64,000 nucleotides of DNA from assembly GCF_028640845.1 (NCBI RefSeq), contig NC_080539.1, positions 191,403,436 to 191,467,435 of the forward strand, read 5' to 3'. Origin of the DNA: Ahaetulla prasina (taxonomy: Eukaryota > Chordata > Lepidosauria > Squamata > Colubridae). The notes below the pieces were generated by a model. It was not told the DNA's origin, did not search any database, and was given only the letters and a program-made list of their open reading frames with translations. Position 1 is the first letter of the stretch, and each line of letters begins with the position of its first letter. A program made the translations under genes and the position numbers. Of the stretch, positions 11,726 to 23,690 are shown in pieces.

Positions 11726-12392
11726 TATTTTGTCAGGAACTGGTATTCTTTTCTTAAGTCTCTAACCCTTCTTGGAATTTGTTTCAACTCCACCATCTCT
11801 CTACCCTTGTGTTCTATCATCGTATTTCTCATAAACTGCAAAATCTCTGTTCTCAATGTTTTCTTGGTAAATCTGACTTGAATCTCTCTAGGCAAATTAT
11901 TTCTCATTGCATATCTTGTATGTACTCTGAAAATCTCATCAATCCCATTTAATATCTTTTCTTTACTCTCTTCCATTGCTTCCCCTAATATCTCCGCAAA
12001 TTTTTTGGGTAGATTCTCTCCTTTTTCTTCTTCAATATTTTGGAATCTTAGATAATAATCAGCCTTGTCCACTTCCAATGATGTAATTGTTTTTCCTGAT
12101 TTTTGTCTGTTGTTGTAAATCTATAATCCATCTCTTTCACATTTTTCTCTGTGGATTCTGCTTTCTCTTCCACTAACTTCAGGCATTATTCATTTTTCCC
12201 CATCACCTCTTTGACTTCTTCTTCTACTTTGTTTATTCATTCCTTAAGATCTTCATGCATTGCCTGTAACATATTTTTTAATTTCATATTAGCTTTCTCT
12301 TGTTGTGTTGTAGTATCTACTATCTTTTGTATCGTGGAGTTGGATGCTGTTGTTATTGATGGTGATGATAAATGTGCCGTTATTTTCTTCAT
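11726..12392 (-). pseudogene. L1 ORF1 N-terminal and RNA-binding part
   Basis: ORF1 of the large L1 starts at 12392 (MKKITAHLSSPS) and runs into a predicted coiled-coil stretch rich in E, K, M and L, with at least one stop. The better preserved segment 12078-11726 includes YYLRFQNIEEEKGENL, LPREIQVRF and RTEILQFMRN, the RNA-recognition and C-terminal domain pattern of L1 ORF1. The protein would form trimers that coat L1 RNA. The frame resumes at 8466 after the Snake1-type insertion. Confidence 0.82.
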
Positions 12393-13265
12393 CTTGTTTT
12401 TTGTTTTTAAACCACAAAATTTATAATCTGAATATTGAATTTAATTGTAATTCACGTTTGGTATCTTGAAATTGATCCACTTCCACTCTGTTCCACCACC
12501 AAGCAATCAAATTCTGTTTTCAAATTAAATCCAAATTTAAGGTCAAAATCAAAATTAAAATACAATCCAAAATTTTCAGGTTCTTGTTACCCTAATCCAC
12601 ATAAGTTTGAAGGAAATAGAAAAGGAGCAAAAAAAAAAAAAAATCACACAAAAACAAAAGGAGAAAGAATGTCTGCCCAGGATAAAAAGGAAAAGCAAAA
12701 ACCAAAAATTTAAAAAGGAAAAAGAAATAAAAAGAAATAAAAAAAATCCAAAAATTTAATTCCAAAATTTCCAAATGTCAAAAAAATCCAAAAATCCAAA
12801 ATTATAGATCCAGAAAATAGAGGGAAGGCAATTGGATATTTAGTCTATTATACAGTGGTTCTTTTTCTTTTTCTTTCCCACAAGTCACAAGACAATTATT
12901 ATCAGAACTCTGTTGCCAAATTTAAAAACATTGTCCAAGGTCATTCCATTTCATATCTTCTTTATTCTTCTCTCAGTTAATTTTCCAATAATTCCTCTTA
13001 CACCACTAGATGGCACTGCAGTTTACTCCCCCTAATCCTCAATATAATTAATCCAATTCAGACTTTCCAATATAAATCCCAAGATTTTAAAGTTCGTACA
13101 TATTTTTGTTTTGGCAAAAAGCCACTCTGCCCAATCTGCTTTCTATTTCTCAAATCCGTTTTCAAACTTCTTTAAAATTGTCTTTATTTTATGGCCACTG
13201 CTTTTTCGCCACTGTTTCCAGAAGTGAGGAGGCAGCCTTACATCCACTCACTCTCCTTTCCACTT
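12393..13265 (-). mobile_element. L1 5' UTR, inner part
   Basis: Sequence between ORF1 and the nested second L1. It is A/T-rich with long A runs at 12631-12780 and has no coding potential. It belongs to the 5' UTR of the large L1 because the element's end, set by the target-site duplication, lies further right at 16157. A CTCF-like motif occurs at 13003-13016. Confidence 0.65.
13003..13016 (+). promoter_or_regulatory. CTCF-like core motif
   Basis: CCACTAGATGGCAC fits the degenerate CTCF core CCASYAGRKGGCRS at every position. It lies in L1 5' UTR sequence inside an ABCA12 intron. Binding is not shown; a 14-bp degenerate motif can arise by chance. Confidence 0.35.
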
Positions 13266-13269
13266 TTGC

Positions 13270-15815
13270 CATTCTTCTTCTTTTTTTTTTTTTTTTATTC
13301 AAAAAGTTTTACAAAATTTTTTCCCCCCTTTCCCCCCTCCTCCCCCCTCCCTTCGCAACCCCCCCCCCGACTTCCCGGAACGAGCACAAGGTATAGTTAA
13401 AAATAAAACAAACATATGCTAAAAAATTTTCGTCCCAACTTGATTATACCCCTACAATCATCAATTCCTAACTTCCCCCAAAAGCAATCAAAAATAATAC
13501 ATCATAATCATTCAAAACAGTCTGATAACTCTTAGTCTGATATCTACGTTGAATATAGTCAATCCATTTTTCCATTCCTTTAAGTATCTTTCTTGCGTAT
13601 TGTCTTTCAAAAAGGCTGATATCTTCGCCATCTCAGCCAAATTGGCAACTTTCAATATCCATTCTTCTATTGTTGGTACTTCTTTTTTCTTCCAATATTG
13701 TCCTATTAGTAATCTTGCTGCAGTTATTAGATTTAAAATCAATTTAGTCTCAATTACTGTACAATCCGTAATAATTCCCAACAAGAAAAATTGCGGCAGG
13801 AACTTTATCTTCTTTTTCAAAACATTTTGTAAAATCCACCAAATTTTTATCCAAAAGGCCTTTATGTCCTTACAAGTCCACCAAATGTGAAAATATGTAG
13901 CGTCATCAGAATTACATCTCCAACATTTTGCTTGCATTTCTGGATACATACGATAATTTTTAGGATCTAGATGCCATCTATAAAACATTTTATAAAAATT
14001 TTCCTCAGATTCTGTGCCTCGTGAATTTAACATTTCTAACTCAAATTTTTCCCCACGTTTCCAATAATATTGGCTCCTGAAAATTTTGTGCCCACTTTAT
14101 CATACAGTCCTTTACCAAGTCCCTTTCAGAATCTATTTCAAGTAACACATTATACAATCTCTTTATATGCTCCTGAGACTGATTTCTAATTTGCTTTACC
14201 AAATTTTCCTCGTTCTGCTCTATACCAATTTTCTGATCTCCTTCCATCTAGCACGTAGTTGCTCATATTGAAACCAAGTATAATTTTTCCCTTCCTCTCT
14301 TAATACTTGCAGAGATTTTAACTGCAAATTACCTCTTTCAGTATACAAAAGATCTTTATATGTAATCATTTCCTGATTCTGTTCTATGTTTATATTTTCT
14401 ACTGTATGTCTAGGACTTGCCCATATAGGAACCTTATAATTTAGTTTATAAAAGTAGTTTTTCCAAACACATGAAAGGCATTTCTTAGCACATGATGTTT
14501 AAAGGCCTTATCCACTTTTTTGTCATAAATTAAATATGCATGCCATCCATATAGCAAATCATAACCTTCTATATTCAAAATTCTGTCCTCTGTTAAATTA
14601 AACCAATCACTTATTGCAGAGAGAGCAGCTGCTTCATAATATAATTTAAAATTAGGCATTTTTAAACCTCCCCTTTCCTGAGAATCTTGAATTATTTTCA
14701 TTTTAACCCTAGCTTTTTTACCTTCCCATATAAATTTGTTAATTCCCTTCTGCCATTCCTCAAGATTCTTATCTTTCTTAATTATTGGTATCATCTGAAA
14801 GAGGAATAAAAATCTAGGTAAAACATTCATTTTAATAGCAGCAATTCTCCCCAGCAAAGATAATTGCAGTTTTTTCCAAACAATCAACTCCTTCTGAACT
14901 TTTTGCCATAAAACCTCATAGTTATTCTTATACAATTTCACATTTGACGACGTAATATAAACCCCTAAGTACTTAACCTTCTTTACAATTTCAAATCCTG
15001 TTACTTCCTCTAGTTTTTCTTTCTGTTGTCTGGCCATATTTTTTATTATCACTTTTGTCTTTTCTGATTTACCTTAAACCCTGAGACATTCCATATTGAT
15101 CAATTATTTCCAACAAAGATTTACTAGAATTTATAGGGTTTGTTAAAGTAATCACCAAATCATCTGCAAAAGCTCTTAACTTATATTCATATTGTCTAAC
15201 TCTAATTCCCTCTATCTCCTTTACTTCTCGTATTTTATCCAATAATGGTTCTAGAGTTAAAATAAACAATAATGGTGATAAAGGACATCCCTGTCTTGTT
15301 CCTTTCGCAATCTTAAAAGGTTCTGTTAAGCTACCATTGATTATAATCTGTGCTGTTTGCTCTCCATAAATTGCCCTAATTATTCTTAAAAAACCATCTC
15401 CAAATTGCATCTTTTCTATTAATTTAAATAAAAAATCCCAATGCAATCGATCAAAAGCTTTCTCTGCATCGAGAAAAATAAATGCTGCTGGAATAAAATT
15501 TTTCTTTTCTAAGTACTCCAGTAAATTAACAATCTGCCTAACATTATTCCTCATCTGTCTCCCTTTTATAAATCCAGATTGATCATTATGAATTCTTCGC
15601 TGCAAAATTAACATTAATCTGTTAGCTATTAGTCTAACAAAAATCTTATAATCTTATTATTTAAAAGTGAGATTAGCCTGTAATTCCCAGGTTTAGAACA
15701 ATCCTGTTCCTCTTTTGGTATCAATGAAATAAAAGAAGTTCTCCATGAGGCGGGAATTCCCCCTCCTAATTGTATCTGATTAAAGAATTCTTCTTCAGTT
15801 ATTACTTTTAAAAAC
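13270..15815 (-). mobile_element. L1 LINE, 5'-truncated, nested in the larger L1
   Basis: An antisense L1 copy begins (3' end) with a T run at 13271-13286, followed by a C-rich 3' UTR at 13323-13368. The C-terminal domain (14033-13512) has the cysteine-histidine motif CWRCNSDDATYFHIWWTC. The thumb and C-part are at 14247-14041 and 15052-14441, and the RT at 15614-15069 has FLDAEKAFDRLHW, RQGCPLSPLLFILTLE and FADDLVITL. The 5' end breaks off near 15815, just upstream of the palm domain, where about 30 residues seem deleted. It lacks the endonuclease and ORF1. Confidence 0.9.
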
Positions 15816-16157
15816 CAGGGAGTAAAGTAAAAATAGGAATTTTGTTTTCAAGATAATAAATTCAATCTCAGCTAGACGATCCACCTCACTTTTTTCTTCT
15901 CTTTTTCTGTGTGGCCACCCCAGCTTTGAGGCAGCTCCCAATGGCTGTCTTTCCAGTAGCTGGGTCGGAGGCTATTTGCCGGCGCTTCAGGAAATTTGCA
16001 GTTTCCTTGTTCACACCAGCCCATGCCTCCATTCTTCATCATTCCTACGAGACAGCTACGATCCTCTATGGACCCCCAAAGCAGCTGGAATATCAACACT
16101 TCTCTGGAGTCCCGAAGTTCATCGTGTCGCCACGGCGCTGGCCACACTGTCCTTCCG
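15816..16157 (-). mobile_element. L1 5' UTR, outer part (promoter region)
   Basis: GC-richer sequence between the nested L1 and the right target-site duplication. It should be the first 340 bp of the large L1, where the internal promoter would lie. The short open frames on both strands here show no recognisable protein. Confidence 0.65.
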
Positions 16158-16780
16158 AGAAAACTATTTTGTTAAAGTCAGAGATTATGCTCAGCATGTG
16201 CAGATTCTTAATGTTAGTAGAGATAGTTGAGAGAGATATGGATCTAGTCCATACATTCTGACAATGCCACCTTTTCCTTTTGGTTGCAAAATTTTGAATA
16301 AAAATTATGTTGCCACACTTGCTTAATAGTTTTACAGAATAAAATATTACACCTATACTCTCCATCACAACTGCAAGATGTGTATAATCTGTAACAATTT
16401 GGTACCCATGATTTTGGAGGCAAGTAGATTATGAACCTACTTATGGTGAGCTACTTTGTTCCCTCCATTGTGGACACTTGCCAGCATTTCATCTATTACC
16501 ACTGTTACTGAGTTCTTCCCATAACTATTGCCTTCAGTTCCTCCCTCAGCATTTTTGAAACTGGTTTCTCTTAAACCTTCAAACAAGCTGCCTCACTTTT
16601 TCTCATTGCAAGGTCTGGATAATAATGGAAGACCTCCAAGTGGAAGAAGATCTTTTGTTTGTTTATTGGTTTCAGTCACTTCTCCCCATTTTTCCAAAGC
16701 CAGATCATGTGGTGACCCATTAGCTACTGAACTTCTTATACAGTTATTCTAGTATATTTTATCTAGGTCCATGATGGCAC
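16158..16780. other. Intron sequence, unclassified
   Basis: Starts with the right copy of the L1 target-site duplication (16158-16173). The remainder is AT-rich intron without a recognised repeat family or exon. Confidence 0.55.
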
Positions 16781-17030
16781 GCGTGCCACAGGTGGTACGC
16801 GGAGCCATATCTGCAGGCATGCAGGTCATTGCCCTAGTTCAGCTTTAGCACACATGCACATGCCGGCCACTTGATCTTCAGATGGCCCCACCCATGCCAC
16901 CCCCTCCCCACCCAGAAGGGCAAAAAACGGGCCTGCTGGGTCCACCGGAAGTCATGAAATGGGCTATTTCCGGCCTCTGGAGGGCTTCCGGGGGGGGGGG
17001 AGACCATTTTTGCCCTCCTACAGTTTGAGC
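16781..17030. mobile_element. GC-rich repeat fragment, possibly hAT-derived
   Basis: A 250-bp island much richer in G and C than its surroundings. It begins near ATGGCACGCGTGCCACAGG, a start resembling widespread reptilian DNA-transposon repeats, and ends in a G9-10 run. No terminal inverted repeats or duplication could be paired, so the class is tentative. Confidence 0.4.
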
Positions 17031-18783
17031 TGAAAAAACAAAATTATGCTATGCTTTTTATTTTTATTTATTTATCAAATTTAGAGACTGCTCATCTCAC
17101 AAACAACTCTATGTTTTATGTTGGCATAGAGGACAGCAATCTGGAAATAAGCACTCACCCTAATCCAAAAGATTATACTGCAAATAAATTCCTGAGAAGG
17201 GGGTGCCATATAAATAGCAGAACAGTGATTAGAAAAGAATCTGACCCAAATGTCAGAGAGGAAAGTTTCTGTAATGAATTAGGGAACAATTGCCTTCCTA
17301 GGGCAACAGAATTTAGCCTACTTTCTGGCTATCAGACCATAATTTCTCTATTTGGAAACTATCAGCAAATATTTTTATCAGAATCACAAGTTTCCATTTT
17401 TATATATTTGTACGAATACGTTTACTTTCAAGCCTGATCTCATTTATAATATTAAGTGCTTTTGCGCAGCATTAATTTTACATGGTTAGTATTGAGTTCA
17501 GGTATGCATTGAGGTTTTTTGACATCATTATTTTACTCCTGTTTTTGATATAAACTATGAATCTTATATACTACCCAGGGTTAATACAAAGGTCTATGTT
17601 AAATCTCCAGGGATTGCTCTAATTTAGATGAAATTGTGGATCACATCCCTTCCTAGAAACTCCTACATTGATCCAGGTTGTTTCAATCCCCTCTCCTGAG
17701 CACATTGAAGTTATGAACAAACACAGTATTTAAATTAGCAAACATTGATGTATTAACAACACATAGGCAACGTAAACCAAGTGCAAAAATATAACAAAAA
17801 ATCCCATTTTCTCTCAAGATCTATATGTTGAAATGGCTTTCTATATCACTCACCTTACTCACAGTTATTCCATGCCCGTAGCAACACAGAAATTACACAT
17901 TCACAAACACTTTTTATTCAATAATTCTGCATCTTAATAGTATAAATTGTTTCCTTTCAGTTTGTATATTTAAATAGGGAACAAGTCACACTGAGTGATA
18001 AAAGATAAATATGCACATGACATATTTTTCATCCTATTACTTATTAGGCAGTGGATAAGCTTGTTAGCATTATGGATTCCTTCTCTCTTTGGTATGCTCT
18101 CCATTTCCCACATCTGTTTTGGTATGTGGTAAGAACCTTCAAAGCATATTCAGAGGAATTAGTATAAAAGGTATTTGCTCAATATTGGTTGCTACATTTT
18201 ATGTTTATGTTATACTACAATATCTATAACATATTCCCATAAAAAACAGGTGCTTGTCTATATGGTATGATCTCTTGCCTCACAGCACTTTATCTGTATT
18301 TGAAATTATAATAGCGCAATACTGTCTCTCCTGAGTTTTTGAGGAGAATTCAGAAAAGGAGAAAACTTCATTCTTATTTTCTTTGTTTTCAATCAATAAA
18401 AGAAAAAGGTAAAAATAACCAGTTATATTTCAGTTGTAATGAATTCAATTCATCCATAATTAAATCAGAAGCTCAGCTTTCCTAACTAAGAATTGTTTTT
18501 TATTCCTTTCTTTTCTGCAATATCTAAACATTTTTGTTGCTTAACAATGAAGTCCTGTGATTTTTTTACTCGATAGGAAGCCCTCCTAAGATGGCCTTAT
18601 TCATAAGCAAGTGAAGAATTTCACTGTTTACCATAATATAGTGGCAATTATGTTGTAAACCTTTAAAATAATGTTCAGTAAAAATGCAGGATGAACTAAG
18701 AGGAAGGCTAGTAGTGCTTTTAAAAATGTTAAAAAATGTTTTTCTTAACTTGTAATATTCGTTGTCAAATGTTTTTAATTTAG
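17031..18783. other. Intron sequence, unclassified
   Basis: AT-rich intron up to the acceptor AG at 18782-18783. I see no exon, RNA gene or recognised transposon. This is probably the largest stretch of unique intron in the window. Confidence 0.6.
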
Positions 18784-18887
18784 GATGAGCCAAGTTCTGG
18801 TATGGATCCTAATGCAAAGAGGCATTTATGGAAAATCATCACGGAGGAAGTACAGAACCAGCGTTCAGTAATACTTACTTCACACAG
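18784..18887 (+). CDS. ABCA12: ABCA transporter exon: Walker B and D-loop
   Basis: A 104-nt exon entering in phase 0 after a TTTTAATTTAG acceptor and ending with two bases of a split serine codon (AG/C) before GT at 18888. It encodes [19 protein letters not shown] and on to VILTSH. The leading D-E pair completes Walker B (the catalytic glutamate), SSGMD is the D-loop, and the final His is the H-loop switch residue of the ATPase. All catalytic residues are present, so this half of the ATP site looks functional. The peptide is typical of ABCA second NBDs, and the residues around KRHLWKII...EEVQN point to ABCA12. Confidence 0.9.
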
Positions 18888-18961
18888 GTATAATATATTA
18901 TCTGAGGCATAATGTATATAATAGTTATAAAAATATTTAAATAATAAATCTGTTAAATAAT

Positions 18962-19001
18962 AAATGGACAAATGGACAAATGGACAAATGGACAAATGGA
19001 A
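18962..19001 (+). repeat. 8-bp tandem repeat, about five units
   Basis: The unit AAATGGAC is repeated four times perfectly plus a variant fifth, starting 75 bp after the exon and abutting the 5' end of the CR1 copy. It may have formed at the insertion junction. Confidence 0.85.
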
Positions 19002-21694
19002 CATACAACTAGAGGGATATAAATTATTTAAAAGAAATAGACCAAATAAAAGAGGAGGTGGAGTTGCACTATATATAAGAAATAACTACATCTCTACAGA
19101 AATAGAGCACAACAATGATGAAAATCATCTTGAATGTATTTGGGTCAATATAAAAGGGGTGAAAAACGATATTGCCATAGGTCTATACTATAGGCCACCC
19201 AACCAAACAGAGGAAGTAGATGAACTTTTTGCTAGTCAGCTAACTAAGGTATGTAGGAAGCACATCACAGTAGTAATGGGGGATTTTAACTACCCTGACA
19301 TCAACTGGGAAACAAACTCTGCACCAAGTGGAAAATCCAACAGGTTCCTAACAAACCTAGCAGACAACTTTGTTTCCCAAAAAATAGAGAAGGCGACAAG
19401 GGGGTCAGCCATATTGGACTTAATTCTCACTAACAGAGATGAAATGATAGAAGGTGTTGAAGCTACAGGAACCTTGGGGGCAAGTGACCACGCAATATTG
19501 GAATTCAACATTAAGCAAATACAAGTAGTAGAACAAAGTCAAACTAGAGTCTTGGACTTTAAGAGAGCTAATTTCAATAAACTTAGAGAGATCTTGAGAA
19601 GGATTCAATGGATGAGAATCCTCAGGGGGAAAACAACTCAAGAAGCTTGGGAAATTTTGAAAAGTGAGATTATAAAAGCACAGTCTAACACAATACCAAT
19701 GAAGAAGAAAAATAGTAGATCACAAAAGAAACCAGCATGGATGCATAAAGAACTATCTGACAAATTGAAAGACAAAAAGGACAAATATAAAAAATGGAAA
19801 GAGGGGCAAATAACTAAGGCAGAATATCAGCAAATAGCCCGAGCCTGTAAAGATGAAGTGAGGAAAGCTAAGGCTCACAATGAACAAAGGCTAGCGACAA
19901 AAGTAAAAAATAATAAAAAAAGCTTCTTCCAACATGTTAAAAACAAGAAAAAAGTCAAGGAAACAATTGGCCCATTGCTGGGAGAAAGTGGCAAGAAGAT
20001 GACAAGCAACAGGAGAAAGCAGATCTACTTAACTCATATTTTGCATCTGTCTTTACACAAAAGGAAAAAGCAATCCAACCTATCAAAAACAGCACTACAA
20101 AAAACAGATTAGAAACACAAGTTAAAATAGGGAAGAAAATGGTAAGTGAACACCTGTCTACCCTAGACGTGTTCAAATCACCAGGACCGGATGGATTACA
20201 CCCCAAGGTTCTGAAGGAACTGGCAGACGTGATCTCAGAACCACTGAACTATATCTTTCAAAGATCCTGGAGCACAGGGGAGCTGCCAGAGGACTGGAAA
20301 AGAGCTGATGTAGTTCCCATCTTCAAAAAGGAAAAACAGATCCAGGAAACTACAGACCTATCAGTCTGACCTCAATACCGGGAAGATTCTGGAAAAGATA
20401 ATCAAGCAACGAATCACCGAACACCTAGAAGCAAACAAAGTAATAACCAAAAGCCAACATGGGTTTGTCAAAACAGATCATGCCAGACTAATCTTATCGC
20501 ATTCTTTGACAAAATGACAAAATTAGTAGACCAGAGGAATGCTGTTGATATAATTTACTTGGACTTCAGTAAAGCATTTGATAAAGTAGACCATAACCTA
20601 CTACTAGATAAAGTAGAAAATGTGGGTTAGACAGCACCACCACCAGATGGATTCGTAACTGGCTGACCAACCGCACTCAACGTGTAGTCCTCAACGGAAC
20701 TACATCCACATGGAGGAAGTATGCAGTGGAGTACCCCAAGGCTCTGTTTTAGGCCCAGTACTCTTCAACATCTTCATCAATGACTTGGACGAGGGATAGA
20801 TGGGGAACTCATCAAATTTGCAGATGACACCAAGCTGGCAGGAATAGCCAACACTCCAGAAGATAGGCTCAAGTTACAGAAAGATCTTGACAGACTTGAA
20901 CATTGGGCGCTATCTAACAAAATGAAATTCAACAGTGAAAAAGTAAGGTTCTACATTTAGGCCAAAAACAAAATGCACCAGTACCGTATATGTGGTACCT
21001 TGCTCAATAGTAGTACCTGTGAGAGGGATCTTGGAGTCCTAGTGGATAACCATCTAGATATGAGCCAGCAGTGTGCAGCAGCTGTTAAAAAGCCAACACA
21101 GTTCTGGGCTGCATAAACAGAGGATAGAATCAAGATCACGTGAAGTGCTAGTACCACTTTATAATGCCTTGGTAAGGCCACACTTGGAATATTGCATCCA
21201 GTTTTGGTCGCCACGATGTAAAAAAGATGTTGAGACTCTAGAAAGAGTGCAGAGAAGAGCAACAAAGATGATTAGGGGACTGGAGGATAAAACATATGAA
21301 GAACGGTTGCAGGAACTGGGTATGTCTAGTTTAACAAAAAGAAGGACTAGGGGAGACATGATAGCAGTGTTCCAATATCTCAGGGGCTGCCACAGAGAAG
21401 TGGGAGTCGGGCTGTTCTCCAGAGCACCTGAGGGTAGAACAAGAAGCAATGGGTGGAAACTGATCAAGGAAAGAAGCAACTTAGAACTAAGGAGAAATTT
21501 CCTGACAGTTAGAACAATTAATAAGTGGAACAACTTGCCTTCAGAAGTTGTGAATGCTCCAACACTGGAAATTTTTAAGAAAATGTTGGATAACCATCTG
21601 ACTGAGATGGTGTAGGGTTTCCTGCCTGGGCAGGGGGTTGGACTAGAAGGCCTCCAAGGTCCCTTCCAACTCTGATGTTATGTTATGTTATGTA
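19002..21694 (+). mobile_element. CR1 LINE, 5'-truncated in the endonuclease
   Basis: A sense-oriented CR1 copy. 19002-20030 encodes most of the endonuclease (RGGGVALYIRNN, IGLYYRPPNQTEE, MGDFNYPDINW and GASDHAILEF) and the linker up to KKVKETIGPLL. After frameshifts the RT follows (SPGPDGLHPKVLKEL at about 20160; DFSKAFDKVDHN at about 20565; [16 protein letters not shown] at about 20735; [11 protein letters not shown] at about 20817). The 3' domain is at 21073-21615 (RPHLEYCIQFWSP, SNLELRRNFLTVRTINKWNNLP). It ends in (TTATG)n at 21675-21694, a CR1-type short-repeat tail. Multiple frameshifts and internal stops inactivate it. Confidence 0.93.
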
Positions 21695-22090
21695 ATAACA
21701 ATACAGTATATAATCATTTCTTTCTGCTTGCTTATTAAGTGTTTTGGCTTTGTTCTATTTATTCAAGTTAAAGTAGCAGAATAGACTACTACATACTACA
21801 TAGGAAACAATGAGTCTCTGACCAGGCAGAGTCATATGAAGTGAGACATCTCCAACTCTTGCATAAATACAACTAAAATTTAAAATAGGAAATTAAGGGA
21901 AGGAAAAAGAGAGGGGGGAAAGAAAATATGAGTTACAAGGAAAGAAAGAAAAAAGCATTGACTTCCGACTTTTTTTAGGCGGTACAAAATAACACCATTC
22001 CAGCCTTAACTTTTTACTTTTACACATTAGTATATAACTAACCATAACAACAAATCTATCTAATTGGCAAAACCAAAGTCAATGTTTCAT
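21695..22090. other. Intron sequence, unclassified
   Basis: AT-rich, with a purine-rich patch at 21890-21960. It may hold old L1 3' sequence but nothing could be assigned. Confidence 0.5.
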
Positions 22091-23690
22091 TTTTTTTCAT
22101 AACAAGCAAAAAATCTGGAAATGATATCCAAATAAATGGCTTGCTCACAAATTAAAAAAAGAAAAGGAAAAGAAATTAATACAAAATCTAGAAGATGAAG
22201 AAAAGACAGTACACTTTCAGAAAGACAAAATAAAAACCATAGTGACAAATTACTTTCAAGCTCTCTGTAGACAAGAAAAAATAGATGAAAATGAAGTTAA
22301 GAGATACCTAAGAGAGAGGAGTCACCCAACTATACCAGATTCAATCAAAGAAATATTAAACAGGAAAATAACGACAGCTGAGCTGAAAAATGCAACACAA
22401 AAACAAAAAAATAATAAAACTCCAGGGCCAGATCTCCAGATTGGTTGGCACAGTTTTCTTTGGGATGGGAAGAATAAATACCATACATATTTTCAAAGTC
22501 ACCTATTAAGAAATGCCCTTTTACAAGTTTGGGAGAAAATTAAGAAAGATCACTACACAAAAGCCCCAGTCTGGTTATCAACCGTGGAAGTAATATTACA
22601 TCAAAATACCACAGATTTGAGTAAAATGATAATATGTACAGAGCTACTCAATGAAAAAGGGGAATTAAAATCAATTCAAGATTTGAAACAACAAGGATTA
22701 AATATGGAATGGTGGCCATATTTACAAATAAAAACCAGATTTAAGAAAGATCGGGAACAATATGGTATACATAGAGAACAATTGGATATAGATAAAATTA
22801 TATTAGGTTCGGGAGGAAAAATGATCACCAAAATTTATAATTTTCTCTTAAAATACAAAATGGAAGATGAAACAGTAAAAGAAACGATGATCTGTTGGGC
22901 AAAAAACTTTGGGCGTAATATAGAATTAGAAAAATGGGACAGATTGTGGGACAGAAATTATAAATTACCCATGGCAGTAGCCTGTAAAGAAAATTTGTAC
23001 AAAATGTTTCACAGATGGCATCTGGCACCAGCAAGATTGGCCAAAATGTTCCCAAATTTACCACCAAACTGTTGGAGATGTGGGTATAAGCTAGGCAAAT
23101 ACTACCATATGTGGTGGATGTGCCCCAAAATAAATTTTTTTTGGCAAAAAATTAAAAATTGGCTAGAGGAAATTATCCAATTAAAAATGGAATTCAAACC
23201 TGAATTTTATCTTTTGGGAATAATTAGTTTAAAAATGGATAAATCTTTGCAATATCTAACACTTCATATACTAACGGCAGCAAGGATCGCTGTAGCATAG
23301 GCATGGAAACAAAATAATGTTCCAGCAGAGGAAGTAATTATCCAAAAAATTTACAATGTGCAGAAATGGACAGGATGACGTTAGAAATTAAGGAAAGGGA
23401 AGAGTCAGATTATTATAAATTGTATGATTGGTTGGAAAAAAGAAATCAAAATTATAAATTATAAATTGGATTGTTAATCTGACTGAGCTGGAATTAGGAA
23501 AGGTAAACTATTGGATAAGTATGTATAGGTCTGATTTAAAAAAATATATACAATCGCCGATACAACGACCTGTAAAATATGTAACGATATGTTTGTGATG
23601 TATTTTTCAATGTTTTTTTTTGGTGTTTTTTTTTTGTTTTTGTCATTTTATTTTTTTTAAGGGTGAAAAAACTTAATAAAAATTACTAAA
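22091..23690 (+). mobile_element. L1 LINE with in-frame deletion of the RT domain
   Basis: A sense L1 copy. 22242-23300 is one open frame of 352 codons that starts in the linker upstream of the palm (TNYFQALCRQEKID, NNKTPGPD) and then passes straight into the C-terminal half (LQIGWHSFLWDGKNKYHTYF). The whole polymerase core, including FADD, is absent. The C-terminal cysteine motif CWRCGYKLGKYYHMWWMC is intact. The frame ends at TAG 23298-23300, and the rest continues with stops to a T/A-rich 3' end at about 23690. ORF1 and the endonuclease are missing. Such a protein could not reverse-transcribe. Confidence 0.88.

Larger units (their letters stand above)
2119..16157 (-). mobile_element. Full-length L1 LINE with three nested insertions
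   Basis: A single antisense L1 occupies nearly the whole intron. The 16 bases at 2103-2118 are repeated exactly at 16158-16173, a perfect target-site duplication that fixes both ends. Read on the minus strand it has a 5' UTR (16157 to about 15815, then 13265 to 12393), ORF1 (12392-11726 and 8466-8151), ORF2 (8147-7909 and 5797-2798) and a purine-rich 3' UTR ending in an A-rich tail at about 2119. Three later insertions interrupt it: an L2-like LINE (5797-7908), a Snake1-type LINE (8468-11725) and another L1 (13270-15815). Removing them leaves about 6 kb, the expected L1 length. Frameshifts and stops make it inactive. Confidence 0.9.

Noticed and set aside
15872..16261. Overlapping open frames of 84-116 codons on both strands
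   Set aside because: They sit in GC-richer L1 5' UTR sequence bounded by the 16-bp duplication and show no recognisable protein motif.
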